From contig NZ_DATCSD010000473.1 of the NCBI RefSeq assembly GCF_036568665.1, positions 1 to 55,665 of the forward strand: 55,665 nucleotides of DNA. The letters are read 5' to 3'. The position numbers and the translations under genes are program-made. How positions within the stretch are numbered: position 1 is the first letter of the stretch; each line of letters begins with the position of its first letter. The notes below the pieces were generated by a model. The model did no database searches and was not told the origin of the DNA. It saw only the letters and a list, made by a program, of their open reading frames with translations. Origin of the DNA: Ohtaekwangia sp036568665. GTDB lineage: Bacteria; Bacteroidota; Bacteroidia; Cytophagales; Cyclobacteriaceae. Positions 1 to 8,350 of this stretch are shown piece after piece.

Positions 1-1
1 T

Positions 2-256
2 TGTCCGGATCATACCGAAAAGAAATTACTTTTTGAATTACTCGATGCAGGCGAGATCGGTATACAACTCACGGAATCATACGCCATGTATCCGGGCGCA
101 GCCGTAAGCGGATTCTATTTTTCAAATCCCGAATCAAAATACTTCGGCCTCGGCAAAATTGAAAAAGACCAGGTAGAAGACTACGCCCAACGCAAATCCA
201 TGTCCATCGCCGAAATAGAAAAATGGCTCGCCCCGAATTTGAGCTACGATATTTAG
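2..256 (+). CDS. metH: Methionine synthase (cobalamin-dependent), C-terminal end, 5' partial
   Basis: Only the last 84 residues are in the window; the gene enters from the left in the frame beginning at base 2 and stops with TAG at 254-256. The fragment reads CPDHTEKKLLFELL, then LTESYAMYPGAAVSGFYF, then VEDYAQRKSMSIAEIEKWL and ends APNLSYDI. This matches the C-terminal AdoMet-binding reactivation domain of MetH, whose RxxxGY-PACPxHTEK region and terminal APNLGYD are characteristic. The domain binds S-adenosylmethionine to re-methylate oxidised cob(II)alamin. Cytoplasmic, last step of methionine synthesis. metF follows at 760, so the two consecutive enzymes of the methyl branch were probably one operon, now separated by the S23-like gene at 322-714. 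Confidence 0.95.
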   Translation, partial: CPDHTEKKLLFELLDAGEIGIQLTESYAMYPGAAVSGFYFSNPESKYFGLGKIEKDQVEDYAQRKSMSIAEIEKWLAPNLSYDI

Positions 257-265
257 TGTGTTCAT

Positions 266-286
266 GTGTTGAGGTGTTGATGTATT
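266..286 (+). repeat. Left inverted repeat flanking the S23-like gene
   Basis: A 21-base arm built of GTGTTGA-like units. It pairs with the reverse complement of 733-753, with 19 of 21 positions identical; the mismatches are at arm positions 8 and 16. It lies 10 bases after the metH stop codon. Confidence 0.75.
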
Positions 287-321
287 GAAGTTTAGGTATA
301 TATTTAGTATATAGAAGTTGT

Positions 322-714
322 ATGATTAATTCAATAAACGTTATGAGTAAGATTGAGAGGTTTGAAGATTTGAAATGTTGGAAGGCTGCCCGTGAATTGG
401 TAAAGGAAGTATACTTGTTGTCGGAGACGGGGAAGTTGTCGAAGGATTTTGATACGAGAAGTCAGTTGAGGAAGGCAGCGCTTTCTTCAATGAATAATAT
501 AGCAGAAGGGTTCGGGAGATTTAGCAGAAAAGATTTTGTTCGCTTTCTGGATACTGCGCAAAGCTCGGTATTGGAAGTACAAAGTATGCTATACCTTCTT
601 TCTGATTTGAACTACTTAACTACTGATAATATAGAGTTACTAAGAATAAAAGCAGATGAAACAAAAAATCTTACTTTAGGATTGATTCGATATTTAAGAA
701 AGTCAGAAGATTAA
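322..714 (+). CDS. Four helix bundle protein (S23 / 23S rRNA intervening-sequence family)
   Basis: 130 residues, the usual size of the family. It has the family hallmarks: an N-terminal RFEDLKCWKAARELVKEVY helix, a central IAEGFGRFSRKDFVRFL segment and a long final helix ending IRYLRKSED. Proteins of this family fold as a four-helix bundle that forms pentamers and share that fold with Avd, the accessory protein of diversity-generating retroelements; the molecular function is unknown. An alternative start is the ATG at 343 (MSKIERFEDL), which fits the usual N-terminus better than the extra seven residues from 322. The gene is enclosed by inverted repeats and lies between metH and metF, whose products have no known need for it. 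Family assignment is secure; any role in methionine metabolism is not supported. Confidence 0.85.
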   Translation: MINSINVMSKIERFEDLKCWKAARELVKEVYLLSETGKLSKDFDTRSQLRKAALSSMNNIAEGFGRFSRKDFVRFLDTAQSSVLEVQSMLYLLSDLNYLTTDNIELLRIKADETKNLTLGLIRYLRKSED

Positions 715-732
715 ACATAACACTAACACCTT

Positions 733-753
733 AATACGTCAACACATCAACAC
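733..753 (-). repeat. Right inverted repeat flanking the S23-like gene
   Basis: Reverse-complement partner of 266-286, with 19 of 21 positions matching. It ends seven bases before the metF ATG, so the sequence just upstream of metF, where its translation signal would lie, is part of the repeat rather than a dedicated leader. Confidence 0.75.
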
Positions 754-759
754 GTAAAA

Positions 760-1716
760 ATGAAAGTAGTCGACCACCTGAAAAATGCCAACGGTAAAAC
801 ATTGTTCTCTTTAGAGATACTTCCTCCGTTGAAGGGGGAGAACATTAAAAATCTCTTTAGTAATATAGATCCCTTAATGGAATTTAAGCCTCCGTTTATT
901 GATGTTACCTATCATCGTGAAGAATATGTATATCGCAAAAAGGAGGGAGGACTTCTTGAAAAAAGTACAACCCGTAAACGTCCGGGTACCGTAGGTATAT
1001 GTGCCGCTATACAGAACCACTATAAAGTTGATACCGTGCCGCACATTATCTGTGGTGGCTTCAGCAAAGAAGAAACAGAAAATGCACTGATAGACTTGCA
1101 CTTTCTCGGAGTGGACAATGTATTGCTGCTGCAGGGCGATGCTATAAAAAGTGAATCCAAATTTGTGCCCGAGCCTGACGGACATCGCTATGCTTCTGAT
1201 CTTCTCAAGCAAGTGGTCAACATGAACATGGGGGTATATCTTGACGAAGAACTTACAACACCGGCTCCTACAAACTTTTGTATAGGGGTAGCCGGCTATC
1301 CTGAAAAACATTTCAACGCACCCAACCTGAAAACAGACTTAAAATATCTGAAGCTTAAAGTAGATATGGGCGCGCAATACATTGTAACTCAGATGTTCTT
1401 TAACAATGAGAAGTACTTTGAATTTGTTGATCGCTGCCGCGAAGCCGATATACATGTACCGATCATTCCGGGTATAAAGCCGTTAACCGGTAAAGCTCAG
1501 CTTACGGTACTTCCTAAAACATTCCATATTGATATTCCTGAAGAGCTTGCAGATGAAGCGGAGAAATGCAAAGACAATGCTGCACTGAAGGAAATTGGTA
1601 TTGCATGGTGCATTCAGCAATCGCGAGAGCTCATTAAGAAAGGTGTTCCAACATTGCATTTTTATAGCATGGGAAAATCTGATCCGATCTATCGGATAGC
1701 AAAAGAACTATTTTAA
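760..1716 (+). CDS. metF: Methylenetetrahydrofolate reductase
   Basis: 318 residues, slightly longer than the roughly 300 usual for bacterial MetF. The enzyme reduces 5,10-methylene-THF to 5-methyl-THF using FADH2, supplying the methyl group used by MetH upstream. Family landmarks visible: N-terminal FSLEILPPLKGE (the FEFFPPK equivalent carrying the catalytic Glu), FIDVTYHREE, then HIICGGFSKEE, VLLLQGDA and YIVTQMFFNNEKYFEF, followed by VPIIPGIKPL. The C-terminal LHFYSMGKSDPIYRI matches the conserved end. The ATG at 760 is preceded closely by the right inverted repeat of the S23-like unit, so expression probably depends on read-through from metH or a promoter inside the insert. Cytoplasmic. 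Confidence 0.95.
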   Translation: MKVVDHLKNANGKTLFSLEILPPLKGENIKNLFSNIDPLMEFKPPFIDVTYHREEYVYRKKEGGLLEKSTTRKRPGTVGICAAIQNHYKVDTVPHIICGGFSKEETENALIDLHFLGVDNVLLLQGDAIKSESKFVPEPDGHRYASDLLKQVVNMNMGVYLDEELTTPAPTNFCIGVAGYPEKHFNAPNLKTDLKYLKLKVDMGAQYIVTQMFFNNEKYFEFVDRCREADIHVPIIPGIKPLTGKAQLTVLPKTFHIDIPEELADEAEKCKDNAALKEIGIAWCIQQSRELIKKGVPTLHFYSMGKSDPIYRIAKELF

Positions 1717-1752
1717 CTTATATTAGCGCCCTGTTTGTTGGTATGTGTTATA

Positions 1753-3201
1753 ATGAAACGATTTTTCTCGATTGTTCTAATCCTGACCTGCGTAAATACA
1801 GCATTTGTATTTGCTCAACATCAAAAGATTGATTCGCTTTTAAAAGTTCTTCCCGATATAGAAGACGAAAGGCAACGCATTGATCTGCTGAATGAACTCG
1901 CATTTCAGTATTTGTTGATATCGGTTAACGATGCCGACAAAGTAGTTCAGGATGCTATCGCCAAGTCGCGCGCTATATCCTATAAGAAAGGACTGGCAGA
2001 GTCACTCAAGATACTCGGCATTATTCATTTTGTAAAAAATGAGTATGGTGTAGCTGTTGAATACGATTATCAGTCGCTCAAGCTATACGAAGAGCTAAAC
2101 GATCTTTCCGGGCAATCGAAAGTATTGAATAATCTTTCATTACTGTTCAGCAAGCAAAATCAGTTTGATAAGGCGCGTGACTTTTCCTTAAAATCATTAA
2201 AGTTAAAACGCGAAATTGGCGATAGTGTAGGCGTTGTTAATTCATTGATAGCGTTATCAGAGTACTATAGAAATGCCAAGGATTATGCCAAGGCTCAATA
2301 CCTCGGCCAGTTAGCGTTGGATCGTTGCCAAACCATGAAGTATAATTGGGGTGTGAGTTACGCTTACCTGGCATTAGGTGAATTATATGCCGACCAGGAG
2401 AACTATACATCCGCTGCGAGATACTTTAAGGATGCCGTACGCTATGCGCGCCTCACCAACGATCACATGCAGATTGTAACAGCCAATAATAAACTGGGAC
2501 AGTTGTTTCTGAACTCGCAGCAATACGATTCAGCGTATTATTTTTTACACACAACCATAGCGCTTGCCAGACAAAAAAATACACGTAGCCAGGAGATGGA
2601 AGCACTGAAGTCGCTGAGTATATATTTCGAGCGCATGGGGCATCTTGACTCAGCACTATACTTTACCCGACAGGTGTCAGCATTGGAGAGAATTATATTC
2701 GAGAATGAAAGACGCGAGCAGATAGCCAGCATCCAGATGCTATATGATTTTGAAAAGAAAGAACAGGAACTTGAGTTTCAACACAAAATTGTAAGACGAC
2801 AATATATAGCTATAGGAGGTGTATCGATCATTCTGGTGCTTTCTATACTGTTAGGCTTCAAGTTCTACGGACTGAACAAAACCAATCACCTGGCAAAAGA
2901 AGCGCTGATCAAACTCAATGTAGAAATCAACAAGATGAATGAAAATCTCGAGATGAAAGTACAGGAACGTACAGAAGAGATTGCGCGACAAAATCAAAAA
3001 CTGATCGAGTATGCTTTCTTTACTGCACACGAGGTACGCGGACCATTGGCCAGAATACTCGGGTTGGTTGAGCTGGCCCGCATACGGGAGCTGGTGGATG
3101 ATCGCGAAGAGATACTCGATCGTCTGCAGGATGCTGCGCACGAACTCGATGAGATCATCCGCATCATCAATCGTAAACTCGAAAGCAGTCGCCATCTATA
3201 A
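1753..3201 (+). CDS. TPR sensor protein with a histidine-kinase phosphoacceptor helix but no ATPase domain
   Basis: 482 residues from the ATG at 1753, chosen because it opens a clear signal peptide (MKRFFSIVLILTCVNTAFVFA); an upstream TTG at 1735 would only add six residues. About six tetratricopeptide repeats fill the periplasmic part, one transmembrane helix follows (IAIGGVSIILVLSILLGF), then a cytoplasmic coiled coil and a HisKA-like segment with the H-box FFTAHEVRGPLARILGL; the His codon is at 3028-3030. The protein stops only 56 residues later, after the second helix of the dimerisation domain, with no N, G1 or G2 boxes of an ATPase. Cytophagales carry many full-length TPR kinases of this layout. 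This one could be a phosphotransfer scaffold or be phosphorylated by another kinase; that is inference. Confidence 0.8.
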   Translation: MKRFFSIVLILTCVNTAFVFAQHQKIDSLLKVLPDIEDERQRIDLLNELAFQYLLISVNDADKVVQDAIAKSRAISYKKGLAESLKILGIIHFVKNEYGVAVEYDYQSLKLYEELNDLSGQSKVLNNLSLLFSKQNQFDKARDFSLKSLKLKREIGDSVGVVNSLIALSEYYRNAKDYAKAQYLGQLALDRCQTMKYNWGVSYAYLALGELYADQENYTSAARYFKDAVRYARLTNDHMQIVTANNKLGQLFLNSQQYDSAYYFLHTTIALARQKNTRSQEMEALKSLSIYFERMGHLDSALYFTRQVSALERIIFENERREQIASIQMLYDFEKKEQELEFQHKIVRRQYIAIGGVSIILVLSILLGFKFYGLNKTNHLAKEALIKLNVEINKMNENLEMKVQERTEEIARQNQKLIEYAFFTAHEVRGPLARILGLVELARIRELVDDREEILDRLQDAAHELDEIIRIINRKLESSRHL

Positions 3202-3202
3202 T

Positions 3203-3218
3203 CGTCCGCTGACGGACG
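3203..3218 (+). terminator. Short hairpin directly after the TPR sensor gene
   Basis: Six-base GC-rich stem (3203-3208 with 3213-3218) with a CTGA loop, starting two bases after the stop codon. The following GTTTCGTAC is only weakly T-rich, so termination is plausible but not certain. Confidence 0.4.
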
Positions 3219-3296
3219 GTTTCGTACGGTTATAAACAGATATACCGCACCGATTTATTCCTTTATCTATAGTAAACAGACATTTACCCCTATGGC

Positions 3297-3328
3297 ATCC
3301 GGATTGTACATGCTATTCAAATCCGGAT
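3297..3328 (+). promoter_or_regulatory. Paired ATCCGGAT palindromes in the permease leader
   Basis: The self-complementary octamer ATCCGGAT occurs at 3297-3304 and again at 3321-3328. With one further base on each arm they can pair as a 9-bp hairpin with a 14-base loop, and the right arm ends five bases before the ATG of the first FtsX-type permease. It could be a two-half-site operator or a structure that masks the start. No regulator gene is adjacent, so the role is inferred only. Confidence 0.35.
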
Positions 3329-3332
3329 ACCT

Positions 3333-5750
3333 ATGCTCAAAAACTATCTGCTCACTACGTTTAGAAACATTGCCAGACGGAAAGGTTTCTCCTTTCTTAA
3401 CGTGTTAGGACTCTCCATCGGACTTGCAGCCAGTCTCCTCATCTTCCAATATGTAAAAGACGAATTGAGTTATGATGCTTTTCATGAGAAGGGTAAAGAT
3501 ATATACCGGGTACAGTATGATGCCTATCGCGATAAGTCGCTGATGTTTCAGAGTGCTACGGCATTCAATAAAGTGGGGCCTTCCCTGAAAGCAGAATATC
3601 CGGAGGTTGAAAATTACTGCAGACTATATCTGCGTTATGGCGGTGGCGTAATCCGGTATAACGACATCAGTATAAAAGAAGATAACATCTTCAACGCAGA
3701 TCAGAGTTTCTTCGAAATGTTCTCATATCCATTGGTGGCGGGCGACAGAGCCACTGCTTTGAAAGAACCGAATACAGCTGTAGTAGAAGAGGCAACCGCC
3801 CGGAAATATTTTGGCAATGAAAATCCTATAGGCAAGCGCATACGCTTTGGTAATAACGAAGAATATGAAATTACCGGTGTATTGCATTCACCTGTAAACT
3901 CCCATCTTTCATTCAGTTTTCTGTTTTCTTATTCAACCTATCCCAAACTATATCCGAGCATGACCAAAGATGACTGGGAGAATGCCTGGGGCTGGTATGA
4001 TTTCTATAATTATATACAACTGAAGCCGGGCACTGATCCGAAAACACTGGAAGCTAAACTTCCTGCCTTTATTAAAAAGTATGGCCGCGAAGGTGATGGC
4101 GATCGCATGAAGTTTTCATTGCAGCATTTGCCGGCTATACATTTATACTCCGATCTTATTCAGGAAGCCAAGCCGAATGGCAATGGCCGCTCAGTATATT
4201 TCCTGCTCATCATCGCGCTTTTTATACTGGTAATTGCCTGGGTAAACTATATAAACCTGGCAACAGCACGGGCTATAGAACGTGCCCGCGAAGTAGGCGT
4301 TCGTAAATCGATAGGGGCAGGTAAATTCCAGCTAATGGGGCAGTTCGTTGCCGAAGCCGTGATACTAAACCTTGCCGGACTTGTGCTGGCCATGGTGTTG
4401 CTTTGCGTTGCTATACCGTTCTTCAACCTGCTTTCCGGCAAAGAACTCAGCAATAGTATATTTACCGATATATACTTCTGGTATACGGTAGGTGGTTTAT
4501 TTATAGGAGGTTCACTGTTGTCGGGTATATATCCGGCATTTGTATTGTCATCCTATCAGCCTGCCCGTGTATTGAAAGGCTCTATGGCGGGCTCGCGCGA
4601 TGGTATCTTTATGCGCAAGGCATTGGTAATATTTCAATTTACAGCATCGGTGGTATTAATTGCCGGAACGTTGATTGTATACCAGCAGCTTCGCTTTATG
4701 CACAATCGTGCGCTGGGTATAGATATAGACCAGGTATTGGTGATTAATGCGCCCGGTGTGGTGGAGAACGACAATCAGTATCCTTCACAGTATACTTCCT
4801 TCAAGAACGAAATACTTCGTCATCCGTCCATCAAAAAAATGGCCGGAGTAACCGAAGTTCCCGGCAACCTGATATACTGGACTAACGGTGCCAAGCGTGT
4901 AGGGCTCGACCAGGAACAGGCTGGTACTATTATGTATCGCATGGGGGGTGACTATGATTTCTTTTCAACGTTCGGGAATAAACTTCTTTCAGGCCGACTC
5001 TATTCCCAGGAATATACGGCTGATAGCAGCAATGTTATACTGAACAGGAAAGCGATAGAAATATTGGGGTTCAAAAATCCGGACGATGCTATAGGCGGGT
5101 TGGTAAATATTGGTGGCGATACACTTACCGTGGTGGGTGTGGTAGAGAATTACCACCAGGAGGGCCTCAAGCAGGATTTTCGTCAAACAGCATTTCACCT
5201 GGTGCGCAGTCCGCAGGCGTACTTCTGTATGAAGGTTGAAGGCGGAGATATAGGGCAAACGCTGGCGTATGCCAAAGAGAAATATAACAGTATATTTCCG
5301 GGCAACCCGTTTGATTATTTCTTCCTCGATACTTTTTTCAACCGACAGTATAAGCAGGATCAGCAATTCGGTAAAGTATTCGGATTCTTTGCCGGTCTGG
5401 CCATCTTTGTGGCATCACTCGGGTTATTCGGTCTGGCTTCCTTTACCGCAGCACAACGCACCAAAGAGATTGGTATACGCAAAGTGCTGGGATCGTCTGT
5501 GCCAAATATATTCTTCCTGCTCTCCAAAGATTTTCTGAAGCTCGTGTTGGTGGCCAATGTTATAGCGGTGCCGGTCGTGTGGCTGTTGATGGAACGATGG
5601 CTTCGTACATTTGCCTTCCACATTTCCATTGGTGTGTGGATATTTATAGCGGCTACGATCATTACTATTTTCATAGCCTTGTTTACCGTAAGCTATCAGG
5701 CTTTGCGTGCAGCAACCACGAACCCGGTGCGATCGTTGCGTTATGAGTAG
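3333..5750 (+). CDS. MacB/FtsX-type ABC transporter permease (first of a tandem pair)
   Basis: 805 residues with the duplicated layout common in Bacteroidota: transmembrane helix (about 18-40), a large periplasmic MacB_PCD domain, a first FtsX domain with three helices, then a second helix, a second periplasmic domain, and a final FtsX domain. The cytoplasmic coupling motif appears twice, as ERAREVGVRKSIGAGKF and RTKEIGIRKVLGSS. The protein ends NPVRSLRYE, a typical terminus of this family. Related permeases work as mechanotransmission pumps or lipoprotein/peptide extruders with a cytosolic ATPase; no ATPase gene lies nearby, so a partner encoded elsewhere must be assumed. Substrate unknown. 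The next gene is a paralogue 67 bases downstream. Confidence 0.9.
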   Translation: MLKNYLLTTFRNIARRKGFSFLNVLGLSIGLAASLLIFQYVKDELSYDAFHEKGKDIYRVQYDAYRDKSLMFQSATAFNKVGPSLKAEYPEVENYCRLYLRYGGGVIRYNDISIKEDNIFNADQSFFEMFSYPLVAGDRATALKEPNTAVVEEATARKYFGNENPIGKRIRFGNNEEYEITGVLHSPVNSHLSFSFLFSYSTYPKLYPSMTKDDWENAWGWYDFYNYIQLKPGTDPKTLEAKLPAFIKKYGREGDGDRMKFSLQHLPAIHLYSDLIQEAKPNGNGRSVYFLLIIALFILVIAWVNYINLATARAIERAREVGVRKSIGAGKFQLMGQFVAEAVILNLAGLVLAMVLLCVAIPFFNLLSGKELSNSIFTDIYFWYTVGGLFIGGSLLSGIYPAFVLSSYQPARVLKGSMAGSRDGIFMRKALVIFQFTASVVLIAGTLIVYQQLRFMHNRALGIDIDQVLVINAPGVVENDNQYPSQYTSFKNEILRHPSIKKMAGVTEVPGNLIYWTNGAKRVGLDQEQAGTIMYRMGGDYDFFSTFGNKLLSGRLYSQEYTADSSNVILNRKAIEILGFKNPDDAIGGLVNIGGDTLTVVGVVENYHQEGLKQDFRQTAFHLVRSPQAYFCMKVEGGDIGQTLAYAKEKYNSIFPGNPFDYFFLDTFFNRQYKQDQQFGKVFGFFAGLAIFVASLGLFGLASFTAAQRTKEIGIRKVLGSSVPNIFFLLSKDFLKLVLVANVIAVPVVWLLMERWLRTFAFHISIGVWIFIAATIITIFIALFTVSYQALRAATTNPVRSLRYE

Positions 5751-5817
5751 CACAGATAATATATATACTTCTGTAACCATATTCCATAAACCCGGTATTG
5801 TGTAAAAACCTAGCAGT

Positions 5818-8220
5818 ATGATCAGGAATTATTTAACCTCTGTATGGCGCTATATTTCGCGCAATAAGGTCTTTACGACCATTAACATTCTCGGCCTCGC
5901 CATAGGCATGACAGCCTGTATGCTCATCACACAATATGTGATGCATGAGTTTAGCTATGATACTTTCCTGAATAAGAAAGACCGCATCTTCCGCATGCAG
6001 CTGGACCGTTATGATCGGGGAGAGCTCTCAACCCGATGGGCTTCCGGATGTGCCGGTATAGGTCCTGATCTGAAAGCGAATTTTCCAGAGGTGAAATACT
6101 ATACCCGTCTCATCAAACGTAACTCCGTGTTTGCCTATGGCGATGTATTCTTTAAAGAAGATGCCTCGTATTGTGCTTCCGAAGATTTCTTCCATGTATT
6201 CTCTATCAGGTTATTGGAAGGTATAGATTCAACCGTGTTAAAAGATCCGTTCAAGATCGTATTGTCGCAGTCGGCAGCGAAGAAATACTTTGGTAACGAA
6301 AACCCGGTAGGTAAATTTATTCGGAACAACGGTAACACGGATTATGAGGTAACCGGTGTATTTGAGGACCTGCCGTTTAATTCACACATGAAGATCGATA
6401 TGCTCATGTCGTTTTCCAGTTTGAATAAACTATGGAACGATCCGATCACCTCCTGGCAATGGGATGGTTTCTTTACCTATATATTACTGAATGATGGTGC
6501 CGATGCAAAAGCATTCGAAAGTAAACTTCCGGCCTTTGTACAGAAACAGGCAGGTGAGGAGTTGAAGAAGTATAATGCTGGAATGACCTTCCATCTGCAG
6601 CCGGTAAATGCTATACACCTTGATTCTGATTTTATAGGAGAGTTCAAACCCAATGGAAACAGGCAGTCAACCTATTTCCTTTCGATTGTAGCAGTACTTA
6701 TTCTCGTCATTGCATGGATCAACTATATAAATCTGTCAACAGCTAAATCTATAGAGCGGGCCCGTGAAGTAGGCGTGCGTAAAGTAATGGGAGGTTTCCG
6801 TTCTCAGCTTATACAACAATTTCTCTTTGAATCGCTGCTGTTAAATGGACTTGCTGTATTGATTGCCATTGCATTTGTGGTATTGCTTACACCTTCATTC
6901 AGTGAGATTACCGGGCGTGAGCTTGATTATCTCTTATTCAAGCAAACCATGTTCTGGGTTTGGATGGGTATATTAATTGTTGGTGGTGCATTGTTCTCCG
7001 GTATATATCCGGCTTTTGTACTATCAGGCTACAGGCCGGTAGAAGTATTGAAAGGAAGATTCAAGAATACCAATCGCGGTGTATTCTTCAGAAAGGGAAT
7101 GGTGGTAACCCAATTTATAGCTTCCATCACACTTATTGTAGGAACGTTCACGGTATATCGCCAGATACGACACATGCAACAGCAGGCATTGGGTATAGAT
7201 ATAAATCAAACACTCGTGCTGCATTCTCCCAATGTAGTTGACTCTACCTATCAGCAAAAGTTTCAGGTATTCAAGAATAGTATAGAGCAACATGCTGAAG
7301 TTATTGGCATGACTGCTTCTACCGCTGTGCCGGGAGCAGCACCGGATTGGAATGCGGGTGGCATACGAAGAATCAGTCAGCGCGATGATGAAGCAAAACA
7401 ATATCGTGTGATCATGATGGATCATGACTATATAAAACTGTTTGGTGCGAAAGTATTGGCGGGAAGACCTTTCTCCGGGGAGACTGCCCATGAAGAAAAG
7501 AATGTGCTTATCAATGAATCGGCCAGTCGTCAGTTAGGATTTGCAAAACTGGAAGATGCCATCAACGACCAGATATTTTTCTGGGGCGATACATTCAAGA
7601 TCGTAGGAGTATTGAAGAACTATCATCAGGAGTCGCTGAAGAAAGCTTATGATCCGTTGATCTTCCGGTATGATAAAGCACCGGGCGGTTATTACTCTAT
7701 CAAATTCAACACGGCGAAAGTACATGAGTCATTAGCAGGTTTTGAAGCAGACTGGAAACAGCTTTTTCCGGGCAATCCGTTCATTCATTTCTTTCTGGAC
7801 GATCACTATAATCAACAGTATCAGGCCGACCAGCAGTTCGGTAAAGTGTTCGGCATATTTTCTGCGCTCGCTATATTTATAGCCTGCCTGGGATTATTCG
7901 GACTATCATCTCTCATGGCAATTCAACGCACCAAAGAGATTGGAGTACGAAAAGTATTGGGTGCATCGATACCCAGTATATTAACGCTGGTGGGTAAAGA
8001 CTATATTGTTTTGCTGGGTATAGCCATTGTTATAGCAACCCCTGTAGCGTGGTGGGCGATGAATGGCTGGCTGCAGGATTTTGCGAATCGCATTACACTG
8101 GAGTGGTGGATCTTCGCGTTGCCTAGCCTCCTCGTTATAAGCATTGCTTTACTCACGGTAAGCATTCATACCATAAAAGCAGCAAGAGTAAATCCGGCAA
8201 AGTCGCTCAGGTACGAGTAA
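5818..8220 (+). CDS. MacB/FtsX-type ABC transporter permease (second of a tandem pair)
   Basis: 800 residues with the same double MacB_PCD plus FtsX architecture as the gene upstream, and clear residue-level similarity along the full length (for example IERAREVGVRKVMGG, RTKEIGVRKVLGAS, and NPAKSLRYE at the end). The two genes are evidently a tandem duplication that has diverged mainly in the periplasmic domains, which suggests either different ligands or a heterodimeric transporter. An inner-membrane protein that would need a MacB- or LolD-like ATPase; none is present in the window. A strong hairpin follows the stop codon (8243-8278). Confidence 0.9.
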   Translation: MIRNYLTSVWRYISRNKVFTTINILGLAIGMTACMLITQYVMHEFSYDTFLNKKDRIFRMQLDRYDRGELSTRWASGCAGIGPDLKANFPEVKYYTRLIKRNSVFAYGDVFFKEDASYCASEDFFHVFSIRLLEGIDSTVLKDPFKIVLSQSAAKKYFGNENPVGKFIRNNGNTDYEVTGVFEDLPFNSHMKIDMLMSFSSLNKLWNDPITSWQWDGFFTYILLNDGADAKAFESKLPAFVQKQAGEELKKYNAGMTFHLQPVNAIHLDSDFIGEFKPNGNRQSTYFLSIVAVLILVIAWINYINLSTAKSIERAREVGVRKVMGGFRSQLIQQFLFESLLLNGLAVLIAIAFVVLLTPSFSEITGRELDYLLFKQTMFWVWMGILIVGGALFSGIYPAFVLSGYRPVEVLKGRFKNTNRGVFFRKGMVVTQFIASITLIVGTFTVYRQIRHMQQQALGIDINQTLVLHSPNVVDSTYQQKFQVFKNSIEQHAEVIGMTASTAVPGAAPDWNAGGIRRISQRDDEAKQYRVIMMDHDYIKLFGAKVLAGRPFSGETAHEEKNVLINESASRQLGFAKLEDAINDQIFFWGDTFKIVGVLKNYHQESLKKAYDPLIFRYDKAPGGYYSIKFNTAKVHESLAGFEADWKQLFPGNPFIHFFLDDHYNQQYQADQQFGKVFGIFSALAIFIACLGLFGLSSLMAIQRTKEIGVRKVLGASIPSILTLVGKDYIVLLGIAIVIATPVAWWAMNGWLQDFANRITLEWWIFALPSLLVISIALLTVSIHTIKAARVNPAKSLRYE

Positions 8221-8242
8221 ACATCCGGAGTTTTTCCCGCAT

Positions 8243-8278
8243 CTGTCGGCTATATAGGGAGATTAATATAGCCGACAG
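8243..8278 (+). terminator. 13-bp perfect hairpin after the permease pair
   Basis: Arms 8243-8255 and 8266-8278 pair perfectly around a 10-base loop. The gene upstream stops at 8220. There is no T-run directly after the stem (the nearest, AATTTTG, is 13 bases on), so it may be an atypical terminator or an mRNA-stabilising 3' structure. Confidence 0.5.
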
Positions 8279-8322
8279 GCAGTTCATGGCAATTTTGTTG
8301 TCGGGCAGCGACTGCGTTTGCA

Positions 8323-8350
8323 ACTTCAGGTTAAGTTTAAATCCTGAAGT
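8323..8350 (+). promoter_or_regulatory. Hairpin abutting the NTF2-like start codon
   Basis: ACTTCAGG (8323-8330) pairs with CCTGAAGT (8343-8350) over a 12-base A/T-rich loop; the right arm ends on the base before the ATG at 8351. This would place the ribosome landing site within a stem. Function inferred from position only. Confidence 0.3.

Larger units (their letters stand above)
266..753. mobile_element. Putative IVS-like mobile unit carrying an S23 four-helix-bundle gene
   Basis: A 488-base unit made of a single S23/IVP-type gene bounded by 21-base inverted repeats with 19 of 21 matches (266-286 and 733-753). It sits exactly between metH and metF, two genes that belong together. S23-family genes are best known from intervening sequences inserted in bacterial 23S rRNA, whose ends are complementary. 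I infer that this is a related unit inserted in a protein-coding operon. No transposase is encoded, and I cannot see a target-site duplication. Confidence 0.4.

Noticed and set aside
257..759. A cobalamin or SAM riboswitch before metF
   Set aside because: The space upstream of metF is fully taken by the S23-like gene and its repeats; no riboswitch helices are apparent.
3202..3332. A frameshifted ATPase domain after the TPR sensor
   Set aside because: The 131 bases contain hairpins and no N-box or G-box text in any frame, and the next gene begins at 3333.
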